Shown: one piece after another, positions 47,801 through 59,929 of the stretch
How positions within the stretch are numbered: position 1 is the stretch's first letter
Layout: each line of letters begins with the position of its first letter
Assembly (NCBI GenBank): GCA_028386065.3
Contig: JAKUCV010000176.1
Coordinates: 268,938 to 332,937 of the forward strand
Origin: Turnera subulata
Taxonomy: Eukaryota > Streptophyta > Magnoliopsida > Malpighiales > Passifloraceae
Length of the DNA: 64,000 nucleotides
Direction: 5' to 3'
Translations under genes and position numbers: made by a program
Notes under the pieces: generated by a model
Seen by the model: only the letters and a program-made list of their open reading frames with translations
What the model was told of the DNA's origin: nothing
Database searches by the model: none

Positions 47801-49060
47801 TAACAGTTTCTTCAAAGGTGCTACCATGAATATATAGAAAGAGTTAATCCTGACTAGAATGAATTTTTAAGAGAATTAACCATGGAAACGAATCTACAAA
47901 TGTAGGGTGCAGGGCCGTCTTCTACCCTCAATCTACGCATACCGAGTTGGACACATTCAAATGGCGCCAAAGCAGTAATAAATGGTCAAAGTTTGTCCGT
48001 TCCAGCTCCAGGTATGGAATGGAATCATTTTTTTCATTCTGTTGCATTTTACTTTTATCTCATGGAGAATGAATTTGAAACATTTTGCATGCAATTTCTT
48101 GAAAATTTGTAATACCTAACACAGAGTGTTCCTGATGCAGGCAATTTCTTGTCAGTAACTAGGAAGTGGGCTACAGGGGACAAATTATCCCTCCAGTTTC
48201 CCATTTCTTTAAGAACAGAAACCATTGAAGGTATTTCAAACGAGAGCTTGCTTCAACCTTTTTCTTTTGGCACGTATATAACCTTGAAACGAAGATTATG
48301 TTACTGACGGAGACATCTCAAAACAAAACCAGATGATCGGCCCGAGTATGCTTCTCTCCAGGCAATCCTTTATGGTCCATACCTCGTTGTGGGTCACACG
48401 AGCGGTGATTGGAAGATCAAATCTGGGTCTCTTTCGGAATTGATAACTGCACTTCCTCCAACCTACAACAACCATCTGGCGTCCTTCTCTCAGGAAGATT
48501 CAATTTTTTTCTTATCATACTCGAACCAAACTGTGACTATGGACAAGCTACCTAAATCTGGCACTGATGCTGCTCTTCACGCCACTTTTAGGCTCATCTT
48601 CAATGAATCCTCAAAATCATCAACAACTAAAGATGCTATCGGGAAATCTGTCATGCTTGAACCATTTGACCTTCCTGGAAAGCGGATAGTACAGAAAGGA
48701 AAAGATATAATCATTTCAGGGGCGGCTTCTGCAGGTGGCAGTAACTCGGCCATGTTCAAGTTGGTGCCTGGACTGAACGGCCAGAAAGGGAGCATATCTT
48801 TGGAGTCAGTGAGCAAGAAGGGTTGTTTTGTTTCTAGTGGACAGAACTACACGCCTGGTGCAGGCCTGCATCTTAGCTGCTACTCCGGGACACCAGACCC
48901 TGCATTCGACAAAGGTGCTAGTTTCATGATGAACAAAGGATTGAGTGCATACCATCCCATCAGCTTTGTGGCAAAGGGGGCGAGCAGGAATTTTCTGCTC
49001 TCACCATTAAACAGTTTGAGAGATGAATCTTATACTGTTTACTTTGACTTTACTCCTTAA
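44874..49060 (+). CDS. GH127/DUF1680 beta-L-arabinofuranosidase-like protein, copy 2 (12 exons)
   Basis: Tandem paralogue of 25807-31094. Exons: 44874-45390, 45618-45820, 45907-46104, 46243-46314, 46646-46741, 46936-47015, 47107-47182, 47318-47528, 47624-47817, 47906-48011, 48141-48230, 48333-49060. Eleven lengths equal those of copy 1; the last is 6 nt shorter, giving 856 residues. All junctions are GT-AG and the frame is open throughout. The signal-like N-terminus, NEESC motif, FWCCYG pair and AbfB-like C-terminus are kept. One change stands out: SVVEFW replaces SVGEFW, so Val stands next to the predicted acid/base Glu. Intron 1 is 227 bp against 803 bp in copy 1. Probably an active enzyme of the same class; substrate preference cannot be read from sequence. 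Confidence 0.95.
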
Positions 49061-49156
49061 AAAGTTAGAGCAAAGCATTTAGATAGAATGCCGATGTTTA
49101 GCTGAACTGGATAATAAATTGTTCATAACGATTCATGAAGAGTTGTAATTATGGTC
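49061..49156 (+). other. 3'UTR start of GH127 copy 2
   Basis: Matches 31095-31190 after copy 1, including gataataaattgttcata. The match stops at about 49156. Confidence 0.8.
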
Positions 49157-49340
49157 TGTGTTTTTGATTTTTTTTTTTTGATATGTCATCAAAATTATAT
49201 TAAATGAAAGAGAGGAATACAGAAAGGAATATAACCATGAATAAAGTCCTAGGAAAAAAATAATCTCCTACTCCCACAGATGGAGAAAGGGATAAAGAGG
49301 ATAAGGAAACTAGCAAGAATTTTTTAACTCATTAAATTGG
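49157..49340 (-). mobile_element. 5'-truncated LINE 3' end with A-tail
   Basis: On the minus strand it reads ...tttaatataattttgatga followed within a few bases by about 12 A, a usual plant LINE 3' end. It marks the point where the GH127 flank is interrupted. No coding sequence. Confidence 0.5.
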
Positions 49341-51905
49341 GGAGAGCTTGATTGATAAGAAAAGAAAACTATTAACATGAGAATTATCTCCACAGTTTTG
49401 AAAAGGAAAATCTATATAAATATATTAAATATATTAAATCAGAGATCAAGATATCTGGTGTTGACACTTGGCAATTTTGGTGCATACATGCGCCATATTT
49501 GAGTATTCATTTGAGTTAATTGTGTGATTTATTGCCATTGATATTATGGCCTCAATCGTTTCCAATTCTTCGTCACTTCCACCATCTGAGTATTCGTTTG
49601 GTAAGCATTGACGAGCCATTAAAAGAATTAATTTGGGTTGCATATACACTTGATTTGCTGTCAGGTACATCATGGTTTCTCTCAATTGCATACATGAACA
49701 TGTAAAGAGAAACGTGAAGAAATTCAACAGGCATCCTAATTAAGAGTATTAGTCATCCTAATTAAGACTATCTATCTGAAAAAAAAATGATGAAAAAAAA
49801 ATAATTCAAAGAGCAAAAATTACTGAATGCCACACACAAAATACAATTCAGAATATGAAGAGACAAGAGATGTGAAAAGACAAACTTTCCAGGATTGGGA
49901 GTATATAAAGCATTGGGTGATAAAAAACACAACACCACCTCACATCTCCCTCACCAAATCTGACGCCTCCCCCCTTTCTGCAATCACCTTCAATCATGGG
50001 GGCTGACCCTTATTTCTGGAAGAAGTAAAACAAACATTGAACCACATCTCAACGTTCATAAAAATGCCTTTTTATTCCAAAGAAAACAGAGGAGGGAAAA
50101 GAGGGAAAAGAGTAGTTGTTGTTTGGTTTAGAGCGACCTGTCACCGCCTACCACAACCACCGTCCGCCGCCAACATCACAAAACCTGAATCCAAATCGCC
50201 ACCAACAACTCAAATCGGAATAGTTCCACACACAACAAAAACAAAGAAAGCAGAAAAGGAAACAAAAGACACGACTCACAACTGAAATCAATTGTTAAGC
50301 GATGGCGATGTAAAGGGAGGGGAGAAGAGACAAAGGACAAAACTGGAGAGGAATACAGAAAGAAAAAAAAAAAAGAAAGAAAATGAGAGTAAAGAAAAAT
50401 AGGAAAAAGTGGGTAAAATGAGGCACCCGTATCAGGTGAGGTTTAATTTTTCTTCTTTTTATTTTTTGATAGGACCAAGATATTTAATTTCTTTTTTAAA
50501 AAAAGGTTGTCTAATTACGTTGCCTAAATAATAATCAACTTTATGACAGAAGTGTACGTTTTTGGTATGTGGACATAGCGTATTCCTATAACCTATTCCT
50601 CCGATTGATTTTGTCTGATTATATTGTTGGGTTTGTTCCTTCCCAACAGAAAGCCAATCAAAGTTCTCCCCTTTCCTTTTGATTATTGTAATGATGATTG
50701 GTGAGATGATGTTTGGGGAATGGGAGAATATATAACGCATGTAAATAAACTATCCACCTTTTTTTGTCATGATTATGACAAATTTTTATGTTCCGAGTAA
50801 TATTTGTTCATGTTTTTCTTTTAATACCTGTTTGGGCATTTCTTGATGAATTTGAGCTAGAGGTGAATTTGAAGTTTGATTCCTGGGTGTTAAAACTCGA
50901 AGGAAACAGAAAAAATGACCGGATTGGATGAACCTGAAGATTTTAAAAATCCTGCTGTTTGGTTGTTGATATGCCTAAATCCATCTCTAGCTTAGCCTTG
51001 CTGGATGAAATTGAGGGCATGTCTTGCGTTTGAATGAACGGTGAGGCGGCGGAATTTGGGTGGTTGCTTTAATAGGAGAATTGTGAAAGGCATGGGTAGA
51101 TCCTCATGACTCATGAGGTTTAGATAGAAAGGAATGTTGCTGTTGTTGTTTGTAGATCATCCTAAGACCTCAAAGATAATTCGACATGTTAACAGAAAGA
51201 TTAGACGTTTGGCAAGCGTTTGACTCCTATTTAAGCTTTCTGCAGCTTCCGTGTAACAAGGGATTGGTTTCCCCTTAAAAAAGGGGACTTTATCCCTGGA
51301 ATTTATGCCAAAATCATCTCCTTAATGCTTGATTAGCAAATTCATGTTATCCTTTTGGGGTCTTCCGATAGGCTGAATGGAGAAGGGTGGGATAAAATTG
51401 AGGTATAAATATTTTTTTAACACCAAAGTACGATGGAGAATGATTGCAGTATTGCAGATTGGATATATTGCAAGGAATCCAGCTGTTCATGTTAGGAGTT
51501 GTAAGTTTTGTATGAGTTCCTTTCTTCCCTATGTTTTGGACTCCATTTCTAAGAAACAACGTACGTTGAGTTTATGGCAAAAAAAAAAAAATATGTTGAG
51601 TTGAATGGTTGTGGAGAAGAGTTGTTATGAAAAATGGGAAAGGGAAGGATTTGATACTTTGCTCTAGGATCTGGATGCAGCAGGTTTTAGAGTTTGGATT
51701 TATTGCTTAACTGTGCCTTCTGTAATGTTTCTCATATTTGGGGAAGTTGTACGGTTCATGGAGAATTTCAGTAGGACTGGAGTTCTTTATTTCAGCTACT
51801 GTTGTAATTTAGGGGTTACTGTCTTGCTAGGTTGGCTGGCCATTGCATTTTTTGGGTATTTTGTCATGCTCCTACCGTGATGTTGTTTAACTTCATAGCA
51901 ACACA
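49341..51905. other. Intergenic, no gene recognised
   Basis: Mixed sequence. About 50130-50410 is C-rich then purine-rich and loosely resembles the Gypsy LTR segment at 7010-7170, but not closely enough to assign. The remaining open frames are short and unconvincing. Confidence 0.4.
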
Positions 51906-54674
51906 TCTATCAAAAAAATTTCATACAAACTTAGAGAGTAAAATATAAATTTTACATGGAAAAAAAAGAAAATGGATAAATAATTATCATAATTATTTTA
52001 ATAAAAGCATTATTATATAATAAATTATAAAAAAATAACAACAATTCAGTGATTAAAAAATATTATTAAATTAAGATTGTAAACAAATTATATAATTTAT
52101 GTAAACACTGAAGGAGTAAAATAATATTTAGATTAATATAAATTTTACTTTAACATATCGATGACTTATAAGTAAAAAAAAGAAAAAAACATAAGGAAAT
52201 AAATAATAAAAAATTTGGAAAACTATTATGATGTTTTTATAAAAAAAATTATAAAAATTTTATAAAAAGGGGTGAATAGTTATGAAGTTAATACAACTCA
52301 ATAGGAGAATATTCAGTCAAATTGTGGATAAATATAGAATTTAAATGAAGCATGAAGATTTCGAAAAAATGAAGTAACTTCAACATTTACATTCACAAGG
52401 TGATCCTAATGTTATTAATTTAAATAAAATATCTGGCTTCTTTAAGTATTGAAATTAATAACATTTATAAGAAAATAAAATAAAAAGAGAATTAATATTA
52501 AGAGAAGGATGATATATTTATATAAAATTAATAAAAATTCATTAATATAAAATATTTAGAATAAAATGTGAATAATTAAGGTATAATTATACACAATTGC
52601 AAGAGAATTATCTTTTTATTTTGGAGAATTCATTTAAATTATTGAATAAAAAATTATTTATATGAAATTTTTATAATAAAAGTTGAATGTCCCAAATTAG
52701 TGTTAAAAATTGTATATAGAATATTTACCCTAATAATAATCATATTAATAGGTGGCAAGTAAAAATAATATTTAATTTTATCCAACCTCAGCATACAAAG
52801 ACTTTCTAAAATCTTGAGCAAAATGTTATATTATCTTAACTATTTAAAATTTAAAAATTTATACACAAAAAAGGCTTAATAAAAGAAATATAAATCAATA
52901 TAAATTCTAGAAAAGCATATTATAGTTCATAAAAAATAAAAAAATAGATCGATAAAAAATTATTTATATACAGGTGTAATTATACACAAGTGTAAGAGAA
53001 TTATCGCAATTTATTTTGGAGAATTTATTTATCATTTGGATTAAAAAAAACCATTCATATGAAATTTTTATGATAAAAGTTGAATGTCACGAATTAGAAT
53101 TATAAATTTTCTATAGAATATTTATGCTTATACAGTAATAATCATATCAAATATAAATGCTAAAGGAGTAAAATAATATTTAGATTAATATAAATTCTAC
53201 TTTAACACATAGATGACTTATATAAGTAAGAAAAAAATCATAAGGAAATAATAAAAAAATTGAAAAAACATTATGATGGTTTTATAAAAAAAAGTAAAAA
53301 TTATAAAAGTTTTATAAAAATGGGTGAATGTTCCTATTGAAGATAAATATAAAATTTTTATGAAGCATGAAGAATTTGAATAAAGGAAGTAACCTCAATA
53401 TTTACATTCACATGGTGATCCTAATGTTATAAATTTGAATCAAATATCTGGCTTCTCTAAGTATTGAAATTAGTAACATTTATAAGAAAATAAAATAAAA
53501 AGAGAATTAATATAAAAACTAGGATGATATATTTATATAAAAATGATAAAAATTCATTTACATAAAATATTTAGAATAAAATGTGAATATTTAAGTTATA
53601 ATTATACACAATGGCAAGAGAATTATTTTTTTATTTTGGAGAATTCATTTATTATGTTGAATAAAAAACCATTTATATGAAATTTTTATGATAAAAGTTG
53701 AATGTCCCGAATTAGTGTTAAAAATTGTATATAGAATATTTATCCTAATAATAATCATATCAATAGGTGGCAAGTAAAAATAATATTTAATTTTATCTAA
53801 CCTCGGCATATATAGATTTTTTAAAATATTGATAGAAATATTATATTATCTTAATTATTTAAAATATAAAACATTTATACACAAAAAAGGCTTCAGAAAA
53901 GAAATATAAATCAACATAAATTTTAGAAAGGCATATCGTCGTTCATAAAAAAATAAAAAAATTGATTGATTTAAAATTATTTATGTAAAGGTGTGATTAT
54001 ACCCAAGTGTAATAGAATTATCGTAATTATTTTTGGAGAATGGATTTATCATATTGGATAAACAACCATTCATATGACATTTTTATGATAAAAGTTGAAT
54101 GTCACAAACTAGAGTTAAAAATTTCCTATGGGATATTTATCCTTATACAAAAATAATCATATAAATAGATGGCAAGTAAAAGTAATATTTAATTTTATTT
54201 AAATTCAGCATATAAATATTTTCTAAAATTTTGAGACAAAAATTATATTATCTTCATTATTTAAAATATAGAAATTTTGCACATAAAAAATAAAAAGGCT
54301 AAGAAAAGAAGTATAAATCAACATAAATTTTATAAAATCATATAATTGCTCATTAAAAATTGAAGAAACTTTATTGATATAAAATTAATTATGAAAAGGT
54401 CTAATTATACACAATTACATACCGGTTATTAAAAATAGTTTGTAGGTGCAAAAGGGAAAAAAATAGTCATTAAAAATAATTTTAGATATATATAAAATTT
54501 ATATAAAGCAGAAATGTATCAAAGAAAAAGAAGTAACAAGAATATCTACACTTTGAACCAAACGGCCCCCAAAAAAATAGAATAACAAAGTTAACACTCT
54601 TAGAAAACCCGTGTGTAATACGGTCTAACTCAATTGCGACTTGCACCCGTGTGAAACACGGGGAGTTGCACTAG
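51906..54674 (+). mobile_element. Probable non-autonomous Helitron
   Basis: The 3' end is textbook: stem CCCGTGT (54646-54652), loop GAA, stem ACACGGG (54656-54662), eight bases, then CTAG (54671-54674) followed by host T. The 5' end is less certain; a TC preceded by host A at 51905/51906 fits the A-T insertion rule. The 2.8 kb between is extremely AT-rich, has no Rep/helicase coding, and is largely a duplicated unit of about 1.05 kb. Confidence 0.6.
52106..54230. repeat. Tandem duplication of an AT-rich unit of about 1.05 kb
   Basis: The block starting ggagtaaaataatatttaga at about 52111 recurs at about 53165, and the following sequence stays parallel (for example gaatgtccc at about 52686 and 53701). 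Shorter sub-blocks of about 300-400 bp recur inside each unit. Confidence 0.85.
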
Positions 54675-54916
54675 TAAATTCTGAAGACGAGAGCCGAATA
54701 TAATCAATGGATTAAATATCCATCACCAATAAATCCAACGGACGCAAGAACATATGCGGAGTTAAGACAAATAGTTTCTTTCTTTGAATTCAGCAGGAAG
54801 AAAAGATTTGGAATAAAGCATGAGTAAGACCCAAAATGGAACCCACATGCCACAAAGAGTAAGGCGTCCTGTTGAAGGCTTTCTGTGGAATGTGGCTCAA
54901 AAGGATGAAGAAGAGG
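54675..54916. other. Spacer, nothing recognised
   Basis: Right-hand flank of the Helitron-like element, reaching to the LINE-like segment. Confidence 0.4.
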
Positions 54917-55765
54917 GTTCTTTTGTTTTGATAATAACGGTGGCATTCCATTAATATTTGTAGAAAATACAATAATACAAATGCAAACTCGATAGTAACA
55001 GAAAGATTCTAGATCTATTAGGACACTAACTAGAGAAACAAATACTTGTTAACAATCCTTAGAAACGACTTGAATCTCTTCACAGATTAGGGATGATAAG
55101 GAGCGACAAGTCTTATACTATCTCCAAAATAAAGACTCTTGAAGATCCAGATCTGTTTCCCCCGGAAATGTTGTAGCGGATCTAAGAAACCTTCCACTGT
55201 ACCTTGTAACACTTGATAATTATATTTTCCAACAATCATCATGAGGAGCATAATAGAGATAATGGGACCAAAAGGAAACACAACAGCCCCAAATATAATC
55301 CATAGCCACAAGATACCAAAAACCAGCACCATTATCACAATTCGTTCTTCTTTGGCCTTGAAAGGGAGACAGCAGATGGTAGATGGTTGAATTGGAGAGG
55401 GGTTGATAGAGTGGAGGGAGGTAGTCTGGCCAAGGAAGATCGATACTGAGTGGCGGCGCTGCAGATGGTGAGTGGCGGCGATGGACATGGTGGTGAGAAT
55501 TCAGATCCAACACAGAGACTCCCTCTCTAGTGTGGATAAAAAGCTCACAAAGCGGAGAACAAATCTTCAAAAAGAGGAAAATAACCCAAATCAAATCAGA
55601 TCTAGACTAGATGATAGATTTGAGTGGGAACAATTACTTATCCGAAAAAAGACTAGAAAAATAAAAAGGCTAAAAAGAAAAAAGAGGCTGCCCGGAGAAA
55701 GCCCCAAGCGGACACCAAAACCCTAGTTTCTAGAGAGAGGTGGGAGGAGATTTTTTTTTGAGAGA
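54917..55765 (-). mobile_element. Short LINE-like element, internally deleted
   Basis: The left end on the minus strand reads ...ttaatggaatgccaccgtta then an A-rich tail, like a LINE 3' terminus. The right end carries tctctctagaaactagggtt, like a LINE 5' leader. Only about 850 bp lie between, with no RT or endonuclease. It could also be a non-autonomous derivative. Confidence 0.4.
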
Positions 55766-55785
55766 GAACAATCTATGGGAGATCT

Positions 55786-55959
55786 AATACTAGTACTTTG
55801 GCAAAGCCAAACTCTGCTACATGATCAGTATTATAATGTGAAAGAATGTAGTCATTTTAGTCTCCCGTTATTATACTAGTACTTTGGCAAAGCCAAACTC
55901 TGCTACATGATCAGTCTTATAATGTGTAAGAATGTAGTCATTTTAGTCTCCCGTTATTA
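55786..55959. repeat. Tandem duplication, unit 87 bp
   Basis: Copies at 55786-55872 and 55873-55959 begin atactagtactttgg and end tctcccgttatt, with only a few differences. Confidence 0.95.
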
Positions 55960-56214
55960 GGACTCTGCAGAGGAATCAGCAAGATTTGTGGGAAAACTTA
56001 CTTGCAGAGGCTTTGGACATACTGCTCTTTGAAGAATTAGTCCTTGAAGCAATTTTTTTTTTTTTCTAACAACAATATCCACCTTTGGGCTTCTCCTCAA
56101 ACTCGTGTCAAAGGATTACGTTTCCAAACTCAACAGCCGTTTCCTATACTATACAAACTCTACCAACCAATCAGCATTCTCTCCCTTATCTTCTTGTTTT
56201 TGTTAGAGTAATAA

Positions 56215-56484
56215 ACCTAAAACCGGTCTTGGGGTCTCAACTATAAGCTTAAACCTTTGGTTGAGATGGTCACTTGACATGGTAGTGGAGCTATAATGAC
56301 CAAACAGTCGAGTGTTCATTTCCCCACGCTTGCCTCCTTGTTGAATTAAAAAAGAAGAAGGTATGGACAGACTTGTGCAAGTTTCAAGTCCTTTTGGGCT
56401 TCTCAACCATAAGTTTAAGCTTTTGGTTGAGATGATCACTTGAGAGTTCTTTCTCCTCTTAATATCTCCAAGGATATCTCGCTT
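56215..56484 (+). mobile_element. TRIM-like relic (LTR ends and primer site)
   Basis: Two direct copies of ctcaactataag...ggttgagatg...cacttga lie at about 56236-56276 and 56402-56442. The first is followed by tggtagtggagc (56280-56291), a variant of the usual Met-tRNA primer site. Such a small unit fits a terminal-repeat retrotransposon in miniature. Outer boundaries unclear. Confidence 0.45.
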
Positions 56485-57000
56485 TAAGGATACATGTTTG
56501 CCATGGAGATGTAAGAATGGATTCATGCTGGTTCAGAACTTTTACTGCTTTAGCCCCACATTAAGATTTACTATGGAGTATAGGCATGATGGACAGCATA
56601 AAACCAAATAAATGGAAGAAAAGTAATACTCCCTCAGTTTTCTGTTATAAGTAGTTTAAGATTTTTGTACGACCATTAAGGAATGTATTTAATAGATCTA
56701 ATCTTATTAAAAGACTTACTTAGATGTTAAATTTAACCTTCAATCAATCCAACTTAGTAATAATAATAGCAGTGTTTGATTAAGGGATAAATATGGAATA
56801 AGATATTTTAATATTCGTTGAAATTCTCCATAAGACATTTTAATTGCTCATTGAAACTTTTTATGCGTCTCATATACTGAAATAAAACTACAAGTCCATA
56901 ACGTCTTATAAAAGAAAACATAGGGAGCATCAGTAAGCAAGCCTTATTTTTCTTACTGTCACGAGTTTCTGATTCTCATTATGTACTTCCGTAACATTAA
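56485..57000 (+). other. Displaced 3' flank of GH127 copy 2
   Basis: About 56485-56600 and 56940-56990 match the flank of copy 1 at 31200-31275 and 31328-31385 in the same order and orientation. The interval between is a MITE. Copy 2 and this flank were once contiguous. Confidence 0.7.
56629..56927. mobile_element. Stowaway-like MITE
   Basis: A 299-bp element with inverted ends ctccctcagttttctgttat and the complement of ataaaagaaaacatagggag. TA precedes it; the right TA is altered. The matching place after GH127 copy 1 lacks it. Confidence 0.75.
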
Positions 57001-57419
57001 AAATGCACTGAGGACAAGAAATTCCAAGTAACTCTCCTTGCTTGCTACCATATGCTAACTCCGATCATAATAACACTGTAAATTTGGTAAGAAATGGGGG
57101 AAAGGTGTGAAAGGAGGAGGAGAGGAGGTACAGTGAACTGAAAATGTGTGTACAATGAACTGAAGTGTCATTGTATTTATCGTTGATTTCCTATAACAGT
57201 TGGAGTTTTGAAAATTAATTTCACTTATTTGTAAAAAATTGCCAAAAAAATAAAAACTTCATTGGGTCTAGTATTTGTGCGCAAGGGGTGCTAAACCCCG
57301 GGTTTTTCAACCCGATTTCTCATGCGCCCGGGATTTCGTCTCTTTTCATTTGTTCAAAGGCTCAATAGAGCTTATAGACCATATTAGCCGCTCCGACATC
57401 ATGTTTCACTCCAATGTGA
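56991..57419. other. Intergenic, nothing recognised
   Basis: No open frame of note. A short GC-rich inverted patch (ccccgggtttttcaacccg, 57296-57314) could form a hairpin. Confidence 0.4.
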
Positions 57420-58530
57420 GACAAACTTTTGAAATATATTACTATAATTCCTCAGATATTTCAATAGAAGTTATAAACAGTTTAAGAAATGAATCTATTT
57501 GTTGGGTTCTTAAGACTAATAAGTGTAACAGATCAATTTACCTGTTCGTAGACTATGAATCAAGTCTAGATTGATAAGTCTTAACAAGTCATGTCTATTA
57601 ATGTAACAATCGGTTACTATGAACCAATAGACACATTGACAAGTCAGTGCTTCTATTAATCATATTACACCCTCACAAATCTTGGCGTTACCAAGGTTTT
57701 GCGCATTACGTCGTGTGCGTGCCTGGAAATTCATTAATGCTCTAGAGGTGCACCTGTAAACTCGACCTTATATGAACGACCTCATCCCTCACTCACATAG
57801 GTGCTCTCATCAAGTGTATATTGCATTTCATACACCACTTGTAAAGGATATAAAGATCATTAAGAGTTTAACTTAACCACACGATCAATGTAAACCAGTA
57901 CTCTTTTCTCACACCATAAGAGTGGACAAAATTTCAAGTACTAGCAGATCTAATCAATGATTTGTTAATACCCACATGAACCTGTTTCACGGGATCTCCG
58001 ATCACGCAGGTTAGGTTACCATCACTAATTAGTTTTAGATAGACTTACGAATCTCATTCCCCTCGATGTTTCCATAATTAATTTTCGTCCTAGGGGAGGA
58101 TCGGCCAAATTCACATCTTATTTTACATAATCTATGGAAATTATTCCTTCTTTCAATAATTGTTTTACGACATTGTACCTCAACCGAATGTGTCTATTTC
58201 TCCCATTGTCTATTGCTGCTTTGCAATCACAATGCATAGATACAAGCGGTGTAGGTCTTATTCCTAATGGAATACTTGCTAAGAAGTTTCTTAGCCATTC
58301 TGCATTGGTACTGGCTAACTCTAGAGCAACAAACTCTGACTCTATAATTGATCGCGCGATTATAGTTTGTTTAACTGACTTCACGGCAACTGCTCCACCA
58401 CCAAGGATGAATACATATTCAATAGTGGATTTTATCTCATCTGAATCTGAAATTCAGTTAGTAGCACTATGCCCTTCTAGTAGGACGGGTAGTTCGCTAT
58501 ATCGAATACCATAGTTTATAATATCCATCG
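57420..58530 (-). mobile_element. Copia relic C, 3' part
   Basis: Minus-strand fragment of the same family as relics A and B: the noncoding pol-to-LTR block (57510-58035) followed by RNase H (58080-58510). The rest of pol is absent on the right and no clear LTR is seen on the left. Confidence 0.8.
58080..58510 (-). pseudogene. RNase H remnant of Copia relic C
   Basis: The minus-strand frame shows [20 protein letters not shown], then [12 protein letters not shown] and [15 protein letters not shown]. It resembles relic A but lacks a six-residue stretch before NGRNRH and the C-terminal part is frameshifted. Inactive. Confidence 0.85.
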
Positions 58531-59610
58531 GCATTTTTTTGTTTTTTTTTCAACTTTTCGCCTCAACCCTCAGAAGTAGGGATTTGTTTTCGACCGAGGA
58601 TGATATAGAAAACTTCTAGGATCCATGAGCTCTATAAATAGAACCCCATACCCTCATAATTAAGGGTCTTTTACCGAGCATTCTCTCCAAAGTGCCTTAG
58701 CTTAAAAAAAAACTTTTCTCTTTTATTTTTTCAATTCCAATTACTTTTCTCCTTCAGATTTCATGTGTTTGTCATGGTTAGTCGTCTTCTTTCTCATGTT
58801 TAGTTTTAATCATGGTCAATCAAGAAGTGGTGAGCAATCAAACACGATCAAGGGGCCTGGAAGGCGAAGAACGCACAAGCCAATTTTTGGGTGAACAGTC
58901 TCATTGGAAACAACATAACTTGAATTCCAAACGTTAGATTTTTGCGATCTTGGTGTCCCTGGAAAGTTCAGAGAAAGATCTATAACTTTCTTATTTCAAC
59001 TAGAAGTTGCTTCAGCCATTTTTCTTGTCAAATCATCAGTGGAAGTTGACAGATAGTTTCTACCTGCGAATAAGGTAGTGCACTCTTCCCTTTTCGATTC
59101 TTGTCTCGATTTGATGATTCAGACCATGTTTGTTTCAGAGCTGTGTTGTAGTATGAACTACGTGTTTGATCTCAGTTCAGGTTACGTTGTTGTCTCTGGT
59201 GGATTGAAGCTCAACCCAAATCATTTGTTTTCCTTTACTGTCTCTTCGCTTTCGTTTATTATTTATCGACTGTGCATGCTACTATTGTTGTTTATGATTT
59301 TTGATTTGTTGATTATTGGTGGCACACATACGCACATATCACGAGATATATTTTTGTTTAAAATTATGTTTATCTCGCCCAAGCATAGGTGGAGGGCCTC
59401 ATACCTTCCTACCTAAGACAAATCTTTGAGTTTGCCACGTTAGTTTCGTCGAGTAGTCCCTTCTTTGACCAGTTGTGGAATAGCAAGAGCTTTCCCTAGG
59501 TTTTTCCCATTGAATAAAATCCTTATAGCTCCTCCAAGGTATAGGTGAGAAGACCAAAAGGATATTTAGTATGGGTTCTCTCATTGGTCGAAATCGGAAT
59601 GTATTATATA
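58531..59610 (+). other. Promoter-like stretch without a recognised gene
   Basis: A clear TATA-like tctataaataga at 58631-58642 is followed by a T-rich leader and an ATG at 58812 with a 42-codon frame starting MVNQEVVSNQTRSRGLEGEE. It is not recognised and stops early. The stretch could be a plant LTR end or a gene 5' remnant. Confidence 0.3.
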
Positions 59611-59881
59611 AAGGGGCGGATCCAGGGGGCAAGCAGGGGCCAGGCCCCCCTAAGATCCAAAACAATATATTTATGGTGATATATCAAGAGGAAATTGAAG
59701 CTGGCTTGATGGTAGGTTGTGCGCCAATTGAGCAAATGGACGGGAGTTTGGTACTTGGCTGCCACCTCTTCCATATTTTTTTATTTTTTTTTTTGCATTT
59801 TCCCTCATTTGTGTTAATTTGTGTAGTTTTGGCCCCTCCCAAAGTTTGGCCCCCTTATAGAAATTTCTAGATCCGTCTCTG
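59611..59881. mobile_element. hAT-type MITE, second copy
   Basis: A 271-bp element related to 31899-32197, with ends aaggggcggatccag and the complement of ctagatccgtctctg. Flanking 8-mers are attatata (59603-59610) and attatatt (59882-59889), one mismatch. Confidence 0.8.
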
Positions 59882-59929
59882 ATTATATTAATACTTTAAA
59901 ACATATACAAGGCATATACTAAAGAGGCG

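Noticed and set aside
51906..54674. AT-rich repeated DNA as a centromeric satellite
   Set aside because: There are only about two large units plus partial copies, and a Helitron-type 3' terminus explains the boundary better.
55087..55488. 133-codon minus-strand frame with a hydrophobic middle as a membrane protein gene
   Set aside because: It lies within a LINE-like segment, has no recognised domain, and an overlapping frame is open too.
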